From Pseudomonas inefficax (GTDB lineage Bacteria > Pseudomonadota > Gammaproteobacteria > Pseudomonadales > Pseudomonadaceae), in NCBI RefSeq assembly GCF_900277125.1, contig NZ_OPYN01000038.1, positions 1 through 64,000 of the forward strand: 64,000 nucleotides of DNA. The letters are read 5' to 3'. Position numbers and translations under genes: made by a program. Below the pieces are notes generated by a model. It was not told the origin of the DNA. It was given only the letters and a program-made list of their open reading frames with translations, and made no database searches. Below, piece by piece: positions 1 through 9,197 of this stretch (within the stretch, counting starts at the first letter, position 1; every line of letters starts with the position of its first letter).

Positions 1-264
1 GAAGTCTACGTTCTGTCGAAGGAAGAAGGCGGTCGTCACACTCCGTTCTTCAAAGGCTACCGTCCTCAGTTCTACTTCCGTACCACTGACGTGACCGGTA
101 ACTGCGAACTGCCGGAAGGCGTTGAAATGGTAATGCCAGGTGACAACATTCAGATGACTGTTACCCTGATCAAGACCATCGCAATGGAAGACGGTCTGCG
201 CTTCGCTATCCGTGAAGGCGGTCGTACCGTCGGCGCCGGCGTCGTAGCCAAAATCATCGAGTAA
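1..264 (+). CDS. tuf: Elongation factor Tu, C-terminal part (5' end outside window)
   Basis: The first 87 codons read open in frame 1 and end with TAA at 262-264. They match the end of EF-Tu, the GTPase that carries aminoacyl-tRNA to the ribosome: domain 3 residues such as [15 protein letters not shown], then [13 protein letters not shown] and the terminal [13 protein letters not shown]. The GTPase domain lies upstream of the window. Position directly before the S10 operon is the usual place for one of the tuf copies in Pseudomonas. A strong terminator follows 20 bases after the stop, so tuf closes the previous operon. Confidence 0.97.
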
Positions 265-279
265 TCACTCGACCGATTG

Positions 280-312
280 AAAAAACCCCCGCTCAGCGGG
301 GGTTTTTTTTAT
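280..312 (+). terminator. Rho-independent terminator after tuf
   Basis: CCCCCGCTCAGCGGGGG (286-302) folds into a GC-rich stem and is flanked by an A run before it and eight T residues after it (303-310). It separates tuf from the S10 operon promoter, whose -35 box begins only seven bases later. Confidence 0.93.
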
Positions 313-316
313 TGGG

Positions 317-345
317 TTGACACTAAATGGGGGCGTCTATAGAAT
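317..345 (+). promoter_or_regulatory. Sigma70-type promoter of the S10 operon
   Basis: TTGACA (317-322) and TAGAAT (340-345) are separated by 17 bases, close to the consensus. Transcription would begin near 351-353, leaving a leader of only about 55 bases before rpsJ. E. coli has a leader about three times longer that folds for control by L4; no comparable space exists here. Confidence 0.8.
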
Positions 346-405
346 CACGCCTCCTTTTAGCGGGCGTAGTGCGTCCGTTGGGAACAGCCTGGAGTCTGAA
401 ATCCA

Positions 406-717
406 ATGCAAAATCAGCAAATCCGTATCAGGTTGAAGGCTTTCGACCATCGCCTGATCGACCAATCCACCCAGGAAATCGTGGAAACCGCGAAACGTAC
501 TGGTGCACAAGTGCGTGGTCCAATTCCACTGCCTACCCGCAAAGAGCGTTTCACCGTTCTGGTTTCCCCGCACGTCAACAAAGACGCGCGTGACCAGTAC
601 GAGATCCGCACTCATAAGCGTGTTCTGGACATCGTCCAGCCAACGGATAAAACCGTTGACGCGCTGATGAAGCTTGATCTGGCGGCAGGTGTGGAAGTAC
701 AGATCAGCCTCGGCTAA
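406..717 (+). CDS. rpsJ: 30S ribosomal protein S10 (NusE)
   Basis: S10 is a 30S head protein and, as NusE, pairs with NusB in antitermination on rRNA operons; nusB itself is in this window at 56774. The 103-residue length is exactly that of the family, beginning [19 protein letters not shown] and containing the conserved [15 protein letters not shown] loop. It is the first gene of the S10 operon, 47 bases or so behind the predicted transcription start. The upstream in-frame and overlapping frames have no family resemblance and are ignored. Confidence 0.98.
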
Positions 718-797
718 GACTTCGGTCTAGTCGTGTAACGCTCTGAAATGGGCGGCCATAGCGGGTGAAAGCCCCGTACACTCATGAGGTTTACAAC

Positions 798-1433
798 ATG
801 ACTATTGGTGTAATCGGTCGCAAGTGCGGTATGACCCGCATTTTCACCGAAGAAGGTGTCTCCATTCCGGTCACGGTCATTGAGATCGAGCCGAATCGCG
901 TCACCCAGTTCAAAACTGAAGAAACCGATGGCTACCGTGCAGTGCAAGTCACTGTCGGCGAGCGTCGTGCTTCGCGTGTGACTGCCGCTCAGGCAGGTCA
1001 CTTCGCCAAGGCCAACGTTGCCGCTGGTCGCGGTGTCTGGGAGTTCCGTCTTGAAGAAGGCGATTTCCAGGCTGGCGATCTGATCAAAGCTGAACTCTTC
1101 ACTGCAGGCCAGCTGGTAGACGTTACTGGTCAGTCCAAAGGTAAAGGCTTCGCCGGTACCATCAAGCGCTGGAACTTCCGTGGCCAGGACAACACCCACG
1201 GTAACTCCGTGTCGCACCGTGTCCCAGGTTCCATCGGCCAGTGCCAGACTCCTGGTCGTGTGTTCAAGGGCAAGAAAATGTCCGGTCACATGGGCGCCGA
1301 GCGCGTGACTGTTCAGTCCCTGGAAGTTGTTCGCGTAGACGCTGAACGCAACCTGCTGCTGGTCAAGGGTGCCGTTCCAGGCGCTACTGGCGGCGACGTG
1401 GTTGTACGTCCAGCTGTCAAGGCTCGCGGTTAA
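798..1433 (+). CDS. rplC: 50S ribosomal protein L3
   Basis: L3 is one of the two proteins that start assembly of the 50S subunit and reaches towards the peptidyl transferase centre. The protein is 211 residues, begins [16 protein letters not shown] and carries the [14 protein letters not shown] and [20 protein letters not shown] stretches; Gln in GQCQTPG is the position methylated by PrmB in the family. An in-frame ATG 33 bases upstream (765) would add residues not found in L3; the ATG at 798 has GAGG (786-789) at a proper distance and is chosen. Confidence 0.98.
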   Translation: MTIGVIGRKCGMTRIFTEEGVSIPVTVIEIEPNRVTQFKTEETDGYRAVQVTVGERRASRVTAAQAGHFAKANVAAGRGVWEFRLEEGDFQAGDLIKAELFTAGQLVDVTGQSKGKGFAGTIKRWNFRGQDNTHGNSVSHRVPGSIGQCQTPGRVFKGKKMSGHMGAERVTVQSLEVVRVDAERNLLLVKGAVPGATGGDVVVRPAVKARG

Positions 1434-1445
1434 GGGGAAACTGAC

Positions 1446-2048
1446 ATGCAACTCAATGTAAATGACGCTCAGGCGATCGAAGTTTCCGAACTGACTTTCG
1501 GTGGCGAATTCAACGAGACGCTGGTACACCAAGCAGTCGTGGCCTACATGGCCGGCGGCCGTCAGGGCACCAAGCAGCAGAAGACCCGTTCCGACGTGGC
1601 TGGTGGCGGTAAGCGCCCATGGCGTCAGAAGGGTACTGGCCGTGCTCGTGCTGGTACCACTCGTGGTCCGATCTGGCGTGGCGGTGGTGTAACCTTCGCA
1701 GCTCGCCCTCAAGATCACTCGCAGAAGCTCAACAAGAAGATGTACCGCGCAGCCCTGCGCTCCATCCTCGCTGAGCTGGTGCGTAGCGACCGTCTGGTCG
1801 TGGTTCAGGACTTCGCTGTTGAAGCGCCGAAAACCAAAGATCTGCTGAACAAGCTGAACGGCATGGGTCTGAACGACGTACTGATCGTTTCCGACGCTGT
1901 TGATCAGAACCTGTACCTGGCTGCTCGCAACCTGCCGCACGTCGATGTACGTGACGTACAAGGTTCCGACCCGGTCAGTCTGATCGCATACGAGAAAGTG
2001 TTGATCACTGTCTCGGCCGTGAAGAAATTCGAGGAGCTGCTGGGATGA
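1446..2048 (+). CDS. rplD: 50S ribosomal protein L4
   Basis: L4 lines the exit tunnel of the large subunit; in E. coli it also represses its own operon. The 200-residue protein shows the family core [19 protein letters not shown] and the basic tunnel loop [20 protein letters not shown]. It begins 12 bases after rplC, and its stop overlaps the start of rplW by four bases (ATGA), a sign of translational coupling. Confidence 0.98.
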   Translation: MQLNVNDAQAIEVSELTFGGEFNETLVHQAVVAYMAGGRQGTKQQKTRSDVAGGGKRPWRQKGTGRARAGTTRGPIWRGGGVTFAARPQDHSQKLNKKMYRAALRSILAELVRSDRLVVVQDFAVEAPKTKDLLNKLNGMGLNDVLIVSDAVDQNLYLAARNLPHVDVRDVQGSDPVSLIAYEKVLITVSAVKKFEELLG

Positions 2049-2344
2049 ACCAGGAACGCGTATTCAAAGTCCTCCTTGGCCCGCACGTTTCCGAGAAGGC
2101 TACCGTTCTGGCTGAGAAAAAAGGCCAGTTCGTATTCAAGGTTGCTACCGATGCAACCAAGCTGGAAATCAAGAAAGCTGTCGAAGGCCTGTTCAACGTA
2201 AAAGTTGAAAACGTGTCGACTGTTAACGTTCTGGGTAAAACCAAGCGTACCGCACGTGGTCTGGGCAAGCGTAATGACTGGAAGAAGGCGATCGTCTCCC
2301 TTCAGCCAGGCCAAGATCTCGATTTCAGCAGCAGTGCTGAGTAA
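2045..2344 (+). CDS. rplW: 50S ribosomal protein L23
   Basis: L23 sits at the mouth of the exit tunnel and is the docking site of trigger factor and SRP. The 99-residue protein has the family start [19 protein letters not shown] and the [20 protein letters not shown] loop. Its ATG overlaps the rplD stop codon by four bases. Fourteen bases separate it from rplB. Confidence 0.98.
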
Positions 2345-2358
2345 GGAAGGGGTGCATC

Positions 2359-3183
2359 ATGGCAATCGTTAAATGCAAACCGACTTCCCCTGGCCGCCGT
2401 TTCGTGGTCAAGGTGGTCAACAAGGAGCTGCACAAAGGCGCTCCTCACGCACCGCTGATCGAGAAAAAATCGAAGTCTGGTGGTCGTAACAACAATGGCC
2501 GCATTACCACTCGTCACGTTGGTGGTGGTCACAAGCAGCATTACCGTCTGGTCGACTTCCGTCGCAACGACAAAGATGGCATTCCAGCCACTGTCGAGCG
2601 TATCGAATACGATCCGAACCGTACTGCTCACATCGCCCTGCTGTGCTACGCAGACGGTGAGCGTCGCTACATCATTGCCCCTAAAGGCGTGAGCGCTGGC
2701 GACCAGCTGATCGCAGGTGCCCTGGCCCCAATCAAGGCCGGTAACTCCCTGCAGCTGCGCAACATTCCAGTAGGTAGCACCATTCACGGCATCGAATTGA
2801 AGCCGGGTAAAGGTGCTCAGATCGCTCGTTCCGCTGGTGCTTCGGCTCAGCTGATCGCTCGCGAAGGTGTCTACGTGACCCTGCGTCTGCGCTCTGGTGA
2901 AATGCGTAAAGTCCTGGCTGAGTGCCGTGCGACCCTGGGCGAAGTCTCGAACTCCGAGCACAGCCTGCGTTCGCTGGGTAAAGCTGGTGCCAAACGCTGG
3001 CGCGGCGTTCGCCCAACCGTTCGTGGTGTTGCCATGAACCCGGTTGACCACCCACACGGTGGTGGTGAAGGTCGTACCTCCGGTGGTCGTCATCCGGTAT
3101 CGCCATGGGGCTTCCCAACCAAGGGTGCTAAAACCCGTGGTAATAAGCGTACCGACAACATGATCGTCCGTCGTCGCAAGTAA
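2359..3183 (+). CDS. rplB: 50S ribosomal protein L2
   Basis: L2 is required for joining of the subunits and for peptidyl transferase activity. The 274-residue protein carries the hallmark [16 protein letters not shown] near its end, including the conserved His implicated in catalysis, and the basic tail [24 protein letters not shown] ribosome binding site lies just before the ATG. Confidence 0.98.
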
Positions 3184-3199
3184 CTAGAGGGATACGACA

Positions 3200-3475
3200 G
3201 TGCCACGTTCTCTGAAAAAAGGTCCTTTTATCGATCTTCACCTGCTGAAGAAGGTCGAAGTGGCGGTGGAGAAGAACGATCGCAAGCCAGTTAAAACCTG
3301 GTCGCGCCGTTCGATGATCCTGCCACAAATGGTCGGTCTGACCATCGCGGTACACAACGGTCGTCAACATGTCCCAGTTCTGGTGAACGAAGACATGGTC
3401 GGCCACAAACTGGGCGAGTTCGCCGGTACCCGCACCTACCGCGGGCACGTGGCTGACAAGAAAGCCAAGCGTTAA
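3200..3475 (+). CDS. rpsS: 30S ribosomal protein S19
   Basis: S19 is a head protein of the 30S subunit that contacts S13 and the A-site tRNA. The 91-residue protein begins at a GTG codon (3200-3202) with [20 protein letters not shown]; no ATG is available in a suitable place, and the family start is exactly here. GAGGGA lies seven bases upstream. The core [11 protein letters not shown] end is typical. Confidence 0.97.
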
Positions 3476-3486
3476 GGGGTAAGGAA

Positions 3487-3819
3487 ATGGAAGTAGCCGC
3501 TAAGTTGTCGGGCGCTCGCATCTCCGCCCAGAAAGCCCGCTTGGTCGCCGACCAGATCCGCGGGAAGAAGGTGGGCGAAGCGCTCAACCTGTTGGCCTTC
3601 AGCAGCAAAAAAGCCGCTGAAATCATGAAGAAAGTCCTCGAGTCGGCCGTTGCCAACGCCGAACACAACGAAGGCGCAGACGTTGATGACCTGAAGGTCT
3701 CCACCGTCTTCGTCAACGAAGGGCGTTCGCTGAAGCGCATCATGCCACGTGCCAAAGGCCGTGCTGATCGCATCGTCAAGCGGTCTTGCCATATCACTGT
3801 CAAGGTTGCGGACAAGTAA
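3487..3819 (+). CDS. rplV: 50S ribosomal protein L22
   Basis: L22 forms, with L4, the constriction of the exit tunnel and is a site of macrolide resistance. The 110-residue protein starts [20 protein letters not shown] and has the tunnel-loop and [18 protein letters not shown] segment typical of the family. It follows rpsS by 11 bases in the S10 operon. Confidence 0.98.
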
Positions 3820-3832
3820 CGGAGTCGATCAG

Positions 3833-4519
3833 ATGGGTCAGAAAGTACATCCCACTGGCATTCGCCTGGGAATCGTCAAGGAGCACACCTCCGTCTGGTA
3901 CGCAGACGGTGCTACTTACGCAGATTACCTGTTGAAGGATCTGAAAACGCGTGAGTACCTCCAAGACAAACTAAAAAGCGCGTCCGTAAGCCGTATCGAT
4001 ATTCATCGTCCGGCTCAAACTGCACGCATCACCATCCACACCGCTCGTCCCGGTATCGTTATCGGTAAGAAAGGTGAAGATGTCGAGAAGCTGCGTCAGG
4101 ACCTGACCAAGCAGATGGGTGTGCCTGTGCACATCAACATCGAAGAGATCCGCAAGCCGGAACTCGACGCTATGCTGGTTGCGCAGAGCGTAGCTCAGCA
4201 GCTGGAACGCCGCGTAATGTTCCGTCGCGCCATGAAGCGCGCCGTACAGAACGCCATGCGTATTGGTGCCAAGGGCATCAAGATCCAGGTGAGCGGTCGT
4301 CTCGGCGGTGCTGAGATTGCTCGTACCGAGTGGTATCGCGAAGGTCGTGTGCCTCTGCACACCCTGCGTGCCGATATCGACTACAACACCTACGAAGCTC
4401 ACACCACCTACGGTGTGATCGGTGTGAAGGTTTGGATCTTCAAAGGCGAAGTTATTGGTGGTCGCCAAGAAGAACTGAAACCACAAGCACCAGCGCCTCG
4501 TAAAAAAGCTGCTAAGTAA
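3833..4519 (+). CDS. rpsC: 30S ribosomal protein S3
   Basis: S3 lines the mRNA entry channel and takes part in mRNA unwinding. The 228-residue protein begins [20 protein letters not shown]; a longer open frame runs back into rplV but does not belong to the family. It contains the KH motif [15 protein letters not shown] (about residues 75-90) and ends with a short basic tail [10 protein letters not shown]. Thirteen bases separate it from rplV, with GGAG before the ATG. Confidence 0.98.
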   Translation: MGQKVHPTGIRLGIVKEHTSVWYADGATYADYLLKDLKTREYLQDKLKSASVSRIDIHRPAQTARITIHTARPGIVIGKKGEDVEKLRQDLTKQMGVPVHINIEEIRKPELDAMLVAQSVAQQLERRVMFRRAMKRAVQNAMRIGAKGIKIQVSGRLGGAEIARTEWYREGRVPLHTLRADIDYNTYEAHTTYGVIGVKVWIFKGEVIGGRQEELKPQAPAPRKKAAK

Positions 4520-4531
4520 GGGGTACGCCAA

Positions 4532-4945
4532 ATGTTGCAACCAAAGCGTACAAAATTCCGCAAGCAGATGACTGGCCACAACCGTGGTCTGGCACTGCGC
4601 GGTAGCAAAGTCAGCTTCGGCGAATTCGCCCTGAAAGCTGTTGCTCGCGGTCGCCTCACCGCTCGCCAGATCGAGTCCGCACGTCGTGCGCTGACCCGTC
4701 ACGTCAAGCGTGGCGGTAAGATCTGGATCCGTGTGTTCCCGGACAAGCCGATCTCCAAGAAGCCTCTCGAGGTTCGTATGGGTAAAGGTAAGGGCTCCGT
4801 GGAATACTGGGTTGCCCAGATTCAGCCAGGCAAAGTCCTGTATGAAATCGAAGGTGTTTCTGAAGAGCTGGCGCGCGAAGCTTTCGCCCTGGCTGCTGCA
4901 AAGCTGCCTCTCGCCACCTCCTTTGTTAAGCGGACGGTGATGTGA
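4532..4945 (+). CDS. rplP: 50S ribosomal protein L16
   Basis: L16 helps to form the A-site and contacts the elbow of tRNA. The 137-residue protein begins [20 protein letters not shown] and contains [20 protein letters not shown] and [13 protein letters not shown], where the family carries a hydroxylated Arg in some species. Its TGA overlaps the ATG of rpmC by one base. Confidence 0.98.
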
Positions 4946-5136
4946 TGAAAGCGAATGAACTTCGTGAAAAATCTGCACAGCAACTGAATGAGCAACTGCT
5001 CGGCTTGCTGCGCGACCAGTTCAATCTGCGTATGCAGAAAGCAACTGGCCAGTTGGGGCAGTCGCACCTGCTCTCGCAAGTTAAGCGTGACATCGCTCGC
5101 GTGAAAACTGTGCTCAACCAGCAGGCAGGTAAGTGA
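4945..5136 (+). CDS. rpmC: 50S ribosomal protein L29
   Basis: L29 lies near the tunnel exit next to L23. The 63-residue protein begins [24 protein letters not shown] three bases upstream is in frame, but the ATG that overlaps the rplP stop (TGATG) gives the family length. The sequence is helical throughout, as expected for the two-helix hairpin of L29. Confidence 0.97.
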
Positions 5137-5138
5137 TC

Positions 5139-5405
5139 ATGGCTGAAGCTGAAAAAACCGTCCGTACGCTGACTGGCCGTGTCGTCAGCGACAAAATGGA
5201 CAAGACCATCACCGTTCTGATCGAGCGTCGCGTAAAGCACCCGATCTACGGTAAATACGTTAAGCGTTCGACTAAGCTGCACGCGCACGACGAATCCAAC
5301 CAGTGCAAGATCGGCGACAAGGTTTCCATCCGTGAAACCCGTCCGCTGGCCAAGACCAAGTCCTGGGCACTGGTTGAAGTCCTCGAACGCGCTGTTGAAG
5401 TCTAA
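5139..5405 (+). CDS. rpsQ: 30S ribosomal protein S17
   Basis: S17 is a primary 16S rRNA-binding protein in the 30S body. The 88-residue protein starts [20 protein letters not shown]; a GTG six bases earlier is in frame but overlaps the previous stop and is less likely. The OB-fold signature [19 protein letters not shown] and [20 protein letters not shown] are present. It is the last gene of the S10 operon proper; rplN follows after 23 bases without a terminator, so the S10 and spc units look joined. Confidence 0.97.
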   Translation: MAEAEKTVRTLTGRVVSDKMDKTITVLIERRVKHPIYGKYVKRSTKLHAHDESNQCKIGDKVSIRETRPLAKTKSWALVEVLERAVEV

Positions 5406-5428
5406 GGGCTAGGGGTCGGAGAAATTTT

Positions 5429-5797
5429 ATGATTCAGACTCAATCCATGCTCGATGTGGCCGATAACAGCGGCGCTCGTCGCGTCATGTGCATCAAGGTG
5501 CTCGGCGGTTCGCACCGCCGTTACGCCGGCATCGGTGACATCATCAAAGTAACCGTCAAGGAAGCAATTCCGCGCGGCAAGGTCAAGAAAGGCCAGGTGA
5601 TGACCGCTGTTGTCGTCCGTACCCGTCACGGTGTACGTCGCGCTGACGGTTCCATCATTCGTTTCGACGGCAACGCTGCTGTTCTGCTGAACAACAAGCA
5701 AGAGCCGATCGGCACTCGCATCTTCGGGCCAGTGACCCGTGAACTTCGTACCGAGAAGTTCATGAAGATCGTCTCGCTCGCCCCTGAAGTGCTGTAA
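5429..5797 (+). CDS. rplN: 50S ribosomal protein L14
   Basis: L14 forms part of the intersubunit bridge and is the target of the silencing factor RsfS. The 122-residue protein starts [20 protein letters not shown] and ends [12 protein letters not shown], full family length. It is the first gene of the spc group in the usual order rplN-rplX-rplE-rpsN-rpsH. Confidence 0.98.
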   Translation: MIQTQSMLDVADNSGARRVMCIKVLGGSHRRYAGIGDIIKVTVKEAIPRGKVKKGQVMTAVVVRTRHGVRRADGSIIRFDGNAAVLLNNKQEPIGTRIFGPVTRELRTEKFMKIVSLAPEVL

Positions 5798-5808
5798 GGA
5801 GATCCGAC

Positions 5809-6123
5809 ATGCAAAAGATTCGTCGTGACGACGAGATCATCGTGATCGCCGGCAAAGACAAAGGTAAGCGCGGTAAGGTGCTGAAGGTTCTGGCTGATGA
5901 CCGTCTGGTCGTTGGTGGTGTGAACCTGGTCAAGCGTCATACCAAGCCTAACCCGATGGCGGGCGTTCAGGGCGGTATCGTCGAGAAAGAAGCGCCTCTG
6001 CACGCTTCCAACGTTGCCATCTTCAACGGCGAAACCAACAAGGCTGACCGCGTTGGTTTCAAAGTAGAAGACGGTAAGAAAATTCGTGTCTTCAAGTCGA
6101 CCCAAAAAGCGGTTGATGCTTGA
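5809..6123 (+). CDS. rplX: 50S ribosomal protein L24
   Basis: L24 is an assembly initiator of the 50S subunit near the tunnel exit. The 104-residue protein has the KOW motif near its start ([20 protein letters not shown]) and the family region [20 protein letters not shown]. It follows rplN by 11 bases with an AAGGAG ribosome binding site. Confidence 0.98.
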   Translation: MQKIRRDDEIIVIAGKDKGKRGKVLKVLADDRLVVGGVNLVKRHTKPNPMAGVQGGIVEKEAPLHASNVAIFNGETNKADRVGFKVEDGKKIRVFKSTQKAVDA

Positions 6124-6143
6124 ACACTGCTAGGTAGAAGACC

Positions 6144-6683
6144 ATGGCACGACTGAAAGAGATTTACCGGAACGAAATCGCTCCTAAGCTTAAGGAAGAA
6201 CTTAAGCTGTCGAACGTGATGGAAGTTCCTCGCGTTACCAAGATCACCCTGAACATGGGTCTGGGCGAAGCGATCGGCGACAAGAAAGTCATCGAGCACG
6301 CAGTAGCTGACCTGGAAAAGATCACCGGTCAAAAGCCGGTCGTGACTTTCGCTCGCAAATCCATCGCTGGCTTCAAAGTCCGCGAAGGCTGGCCGATCGG
6401 CGTCAAGGTGACCCTGCGTAGCGACAAGATGTACGAATTCCTGGACCGCCTGCTGGCGATCTCCCTGCCTCGGGTTCGCGACTTCCGCGGCCTGAATGCC
6501 AAGTCCTTCGATGGCCGTGGCAACTACAGCATGGGCGTGAAAGAGCAGATCATCTTCCCGGAAATCGACTACGACAAGATCGATGCTCTGCGCGGTTTGG
6601 ACATCACCCTGACCACCACTGCTCGTTCGGACGACGAAGGCCGCGCTCTGCTGCGTGCTTTCAAGTTCCCGTTCCGCAACTGA
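6144..6683 (+). CDS. rplE: 50S ribosomal protein L5
   Basis: L5 binds 5S rRNA and contacts P-site tRNA. The 179-residue protein begins [20 protein letters not shown] and contains [20 protein letters not shown] and the C-terminal [20 protein letters not shown]. In E. coli the S8 repressor site lies at the start of this gene; no clear S8-type helix was recognised here. Confidence 0.98.
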   Translation: MARLKEIYRNEIAPKLKEELKLSNVMEVPRVTKITLNMGLGEAIGDKKVIEHAVADLEKITGQKPVVTFARKSIAGFKVREGWPIGVKVTLRSDKMYEFLDRLLAISLPRVRDFRGLNAKSFDGRGNYSMGVKEQIIFPEIDYDKIDALRGLDITLTTTARSDDEGRALLRAFKFPFRN

Positions 6684-6696
6684 TTGGAGTAGGAAA

Positions 6697-7002
6697 ATGG
6701 CCAAGAAGAGCATGAAGAACCGCGAGCTGAAGCGTCAGCTCACGGTAGCCAAGTTCGCTAAGAAGCGTGCTGAGCTGAAAGCGACCATCGTCAACCAGAA
6801 CGCCTCTCCAGAAGAGCGTTTCGCTGCCGTTGTCGCTCTGCAGAAGCAGCCACGTGACGCTAGCGCCTCGCGCCTGCGCAACCGTTGCCGCCTGACCGGT
6901 CGTCCTCACGGTGTATACCGTAAGTTCGGCCTGGGCCGTAACATGCTGCGTCAAGCTGCAATGCGCGGTGACGTACCAGGTCTGGTCAAGGCCTCCTGGT
7001 AA
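6697..7002 (+). CDS. rpsN: 30S ribosomal protein S14 (long, zinc-free form)
   Basis: S14 is a head protein of the 30S subunit. The 101-residue length and the absence of the paired CxxC motifs show the long zinc-independent form. It begins [19 protein letters not shown] with GGAGTAGG upstream; the open frame extends further back into rplE but without family resemblance. After this gene there is a 209-base gap with a hairpin and a new promoter, breaking the otherwise tight operon. Confidence 0.97.
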   Translation: MAKKSMKNRELKRQLTVAKFAKKRAELKATIVNQNASPEERFAAVVALQKQPRDASASRLRNRCRLTGRPHGVYRKFGLGRNMLRQAAMRGDVPGLVKASW

Positions 7003-7065
7003 TCGCTGCAGGCTGGATCCCGGCGGAAGGGGAGCAATCTTCCGACCGCCGGTGACCTCGCCAAC

Positions 7066-7092
7066 AAACAAGCCCCTATATGGGGCTTGTTT
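7066..7092 (+). terminator. Terminator-like hairpin between rpsN and rpsH
   Basis: AAACAAGCCCC (7066-7076) and GGGGCTTGTTT (7082-7092) form a perfect 11-bp stem with a five-base loop. The tail is only moderately T-rich, so it may be a partial terminator or an RNA 3'-end stabiliser. The last six bases of the 3' arm are also the -35 box of the following promoter. Confidence 0.65.
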
Positions 7093-7115
7093 CGTTTCTA
7101 CCTTGTGTCTAGAAT
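7087..7115 (+). promoter_or_regulatory. Probable sigma70 promoter for rpsH and downstream genes
   Basis: TTGTTT (7087-7092) and TAGAAT (7110-7115) are separated by 17 bases. The -10 box is identical to that of the S10 promoter. The predicted start near 7122 would place a 9-bp inverted repeat (7124-7132 with 7153-7161) at the very 5' end of the transcript. Identified by eye only. Confidence 0.6.
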
Positions 7116-7123
7116 GACCGGCT

Positions 7124-7161
7124 CACCTGAGCCTGGGTTTTTTGCCCTGTCCGCTCAGGTG
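7124..7161 (+). promoter_or_regulatory. Inverted repeat in the rpsH leader
   Basis: CACCTGAGC (7124-7132) is perfectly complementary to GCTCAGGTG (7153-7161), with a 20-base loop that contains a run of six T. It lies between the promoter and the rpsH ATG at 7212. It could be a leader structure for control by a ribosomal protein, such as S8, but this is inference. Confidence 0.5.
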
Positions 7162-7211
7162 GTTGTGATAGCCGCAAGGCTAATAATTCTTGTATCAGGA
7201 GCATCTAGCCC

Positions 7212-7604
7212 ATGAGTATGCAGGACCCGTTAGCGGACATGCTAACTCGCATCCGTAATGCCCAGATGGCTGAAAAGTCCGTCGTAAGCATGCCTTCCTC
7301 CACCCTGAAGGTCGCGGTTGCCAAAGTTCTGAAAGACGAAGGTTACATCGCTGGCTACCAGGTTACTGGTGAGGCCAAGCCTTCCCTGTCGATCGAACTG
7401 AAGTACTTCGAAGGCCGTCCGGTCATCGAGGAACTGAAGCGCTCCAGCCGTCCAGGCCTGCGCCAGTACAAGTCCGTCGCAGAACTGCCGAAAGTACGTG
7501 GCGGCCTGGGCGTGTCTATCGTCTCCACCAACAAAGGTGTGATGACTGATCGCGCTGCGCGCGCTGCCGGTGTCGGCGGCGAAGTTCTGTGCACAGTGTT
7601 CTAA
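7212..7604 (+). CDS. rpsH: 30S ribosomal protein S8
   Basis: S8 binds 16S rRNA early in assembly and is the repressor of the spc operon in E. coli. The 130-residue protein begins [20 protein letters not shown] and ends [16 protein letters not shown]...GGEVLCTVF, typical of the family. It is preceded by its own promoter and a hairpin leader, and by TCAGGAG as ribosome binding site. Confidence 0.98.
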   Translation: MSMQDPLADMLTRIRNAQMAEKSVVSMPSSTLKVAVAKVLKDEGYIAGYQVTGEAKPSLSIELKYFEGRPVIEELKRSSRPGLRQYKSVAELPKVRGGLGVSIVSTNKGVMTDRAARAAGVGGEVLCTVF

Positions 7605-7616
7605 GGGGAGATAGGC

Positions 7617-8150
7617 ATGTCTCGCGTCGCTAAGAACCCCGTTAAGCTGCCAGCAGGCGTCGAAGTCAAATTCGCCGGCCAGCAGCTTTCGGTGAAGGGT
7701 GCCAAAGGCACTCTCGAACTGAACGTTCACTCGTCTGTTGAAGTTACCGAAGAATCTGGCGAGCTGCGTTTCGTCGCTCGCAACGGTGACCAGCAAGCTC
7801 GCGCCATGGCCGGTACTACCCGTGCTCTGGTGAACAACATGGTCCAGGGCGTAAGCCAAGGCTTCGAGCGCAAGCTCCAGCTGGTCGGTGTTGGTTACAA
7901 GGCACAGGCCAAGGGCACCGTCCTGAACCTGGCCCTGGGCTTCTCGCACCCAGTGGACTACGAACTGCCAGCCGGCATCACCGCTGAAACCCCAAGCCAG
8001 ACCGACATCCTGATCAAGGGTATCGACAAGCAGCTGGTGGGTCAGGTGGCCGCTGAAATCCGCGACTTCCGTCCGCCAGAGCCTTACAAGGGCAAGGGTG
8101 TGCGTTACGCGGACGAAGTAGTCCGTCGTAAAGAAGCCAAGAAGAAGTAG
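7617..8150 (+). CDS. rplF: 50S ribosomal protein L6
   Basis: L6 lies near the factor-binding site of the 50S subunit. The 177-residue protein has the two repeated alpha/beta domains of the family and the C-terminal signature [19 protein letters not shown]. It follows rpsH by 12 bases with GGGGAG upstream. Confidence 0.98.
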   Translation: MSRVAKNPVKLPAGVEVKFAGQQLSVKGAKGTLELNVHSSVEVTEESGELRFVARNGDQQARAMAGTTRALVNNMVQGVSQGFERKLQLVGVGYKAQAKGTVLNLALGFSHPVDYELPAGITAETPSQTDILIKGIDKQLVGQVAAEIRDFRPPEPYKGKGVRYADEVVRRKEAKKK

Positions 8151-8160
8151 GGCCTAGCAA

Positions 8161-8511
8161 ATGACCGACAAAAAAGTTATCCGACTGCGTCGCGCTCGCA
8201 AAGCACGCCTCAAGATGCACGAACTCGAAGTCGTGCGCCTGTGCGTGTTCCGCTCCTCGCAGCACATCTATGCCCAGGTCATTTCGGCCGACGGCAGCAA
8301 GGTTCTGGCAAGCGCCTCGACCTTGGACAAAGAACTGCGTGATGGCGCCACTGGCAACATCGACGCGGCCACTAAGGTTGGCAAGCTGGTAGCTGAGCGT
8401 GCGAAAGCCGCCGGTGTATCTCAAGTTGCCTTTGACCGTTCCGGCTTCAAGTACCATGGCCGCGTCAAAGCGCTGGCTGATGCTGCTCGTGAAGGCGGGC
8501 TGGAGTTCTAA
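8161..8511 (+). CDS. rplR: 50S ribosomal protein L18
   Basis: L18 binds 5S rRNA together with L5 and L25. The 116-residue protein has a basic N-terminus ([18 protein letters not shown]) and the family motif [20 protein letters not shown] near its end. Three bases separate its stop from the rpsE ATG. Confidence 0.98.
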   Translation: MTDKKVIRLRRARKARLKMHELEVVRLCVFRSSQHIYAQVISADGSKVLASASTLDKELRDGATGNIDAATKVGKLVAERAKAAGVSQVAFDRSGFKYHGRVKALADAAREGGLEF

Positions 8512-8514
8512 GTT

Positions 8515-9015
8515 ATGGCAAATAACGATCAAAAGCGCGACGAAGGCTACATCGAGAAGCTGGTTCAAGTTAACCGCGTTGCCAAAACCGTAAAAGGCGG
8601 CCGTATCTTCACCTTCACCGCGCTGACCGTGGTAGGTGATGGTAAAGGTCGTGTTGGCTTCGGCCGTGGCAAGTCGCGCGAAGTACCTGCCGCGATCCAG
8701 AAGGCCATGGAAGCTGCTCGCCGCAACATGATCCAGGTTGACCTGAAGGGCACCACCCTGCAGTACGCCACCAAGGCCGCCCACGGCGCCTCGAAGGTTT
8801 ACATGCAGCCTGCCTCGGAAGGTACCGGTATCATCGCCGGTGGCGCAATGCGTGCTGTCCTGGAAGTTGCTGGTGTTCAGAACGTTCTGGCCAAGTGCTA
8901 CGGTTCGACCAACCCTGTGAACGTGGTTTACGCCACCTTCAAGGGTCTGAAAGCCATGCAATCTCCTGAATCCATTGCTGCCAAGCGCGGCAAGAGCGTC
9001 GAGGAGATCTTCTGA
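8515..9015 (+). CDS. rpsE: 30S ribosomal protein S5
   Basis: S5 shapes the mRNA entry site and affects decoding accuracy; spectinomycin resistance maps to its loop. The 166-residue protein contains [20 protein letters not shown] and [20 protein letters not shown] of the double-stranded RNA-binding domain, and [20 protein letters not shown] of the second domain. The spectinomycin-loop sequence is of the sensitive type. Confidence 0.98.
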   Translation: MANNDQKRDEGYIEKLVQVNRVAKTVKGGRIFTFTALTVVGDGKGRVGFGRGKSREVPAAIQKAMEAARRNMIQVDLKGTTLQYATKAAHGASKVYMQPASEGTGIIAGGAMRAVLEVAGVQNVLAKCYGSTNPVNVVYATFKGLKAMQSPESIAAKRGKSVEEIF

Positions 9016-9017
9016 TC

Positions 9018-9194
9018 ATGGCAACCGTAAAAGTAACGCTGATCAAGAGCGTCTCGGGCCGTCTGCCTAACCACAAGCTGTGCGTTAAAGGCCTGGGTCT
9101 GCGTCGCATCGGTCACACTGTAGAAGTCCAGGATACTCCCGAGAACCGCGGGATGATCAACAAGGCTTACTACATGCTGAAGGTCGAGGGTTAA
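9018..9194 (+). CDS. rpmD: 50S ribosomal protein L30
   Basis: A small open frame of 58 codons starts ATG at 9018, two bases after the rpsE stop. It reads [20 protein letters not shown] and continues with [20 protein letters not shown] and [13 protein letters not shown], which is bacterial L30. Its position between rpsE and rplO is the standard one. Confidence 0.97.
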   Translation: MATVKVTLIKSVSGRLPNHKLCVKGLGLRRIGHTVEVQDTPENRGMINKAYYMLKVEG

Positions 9195-9197
9195 TCG

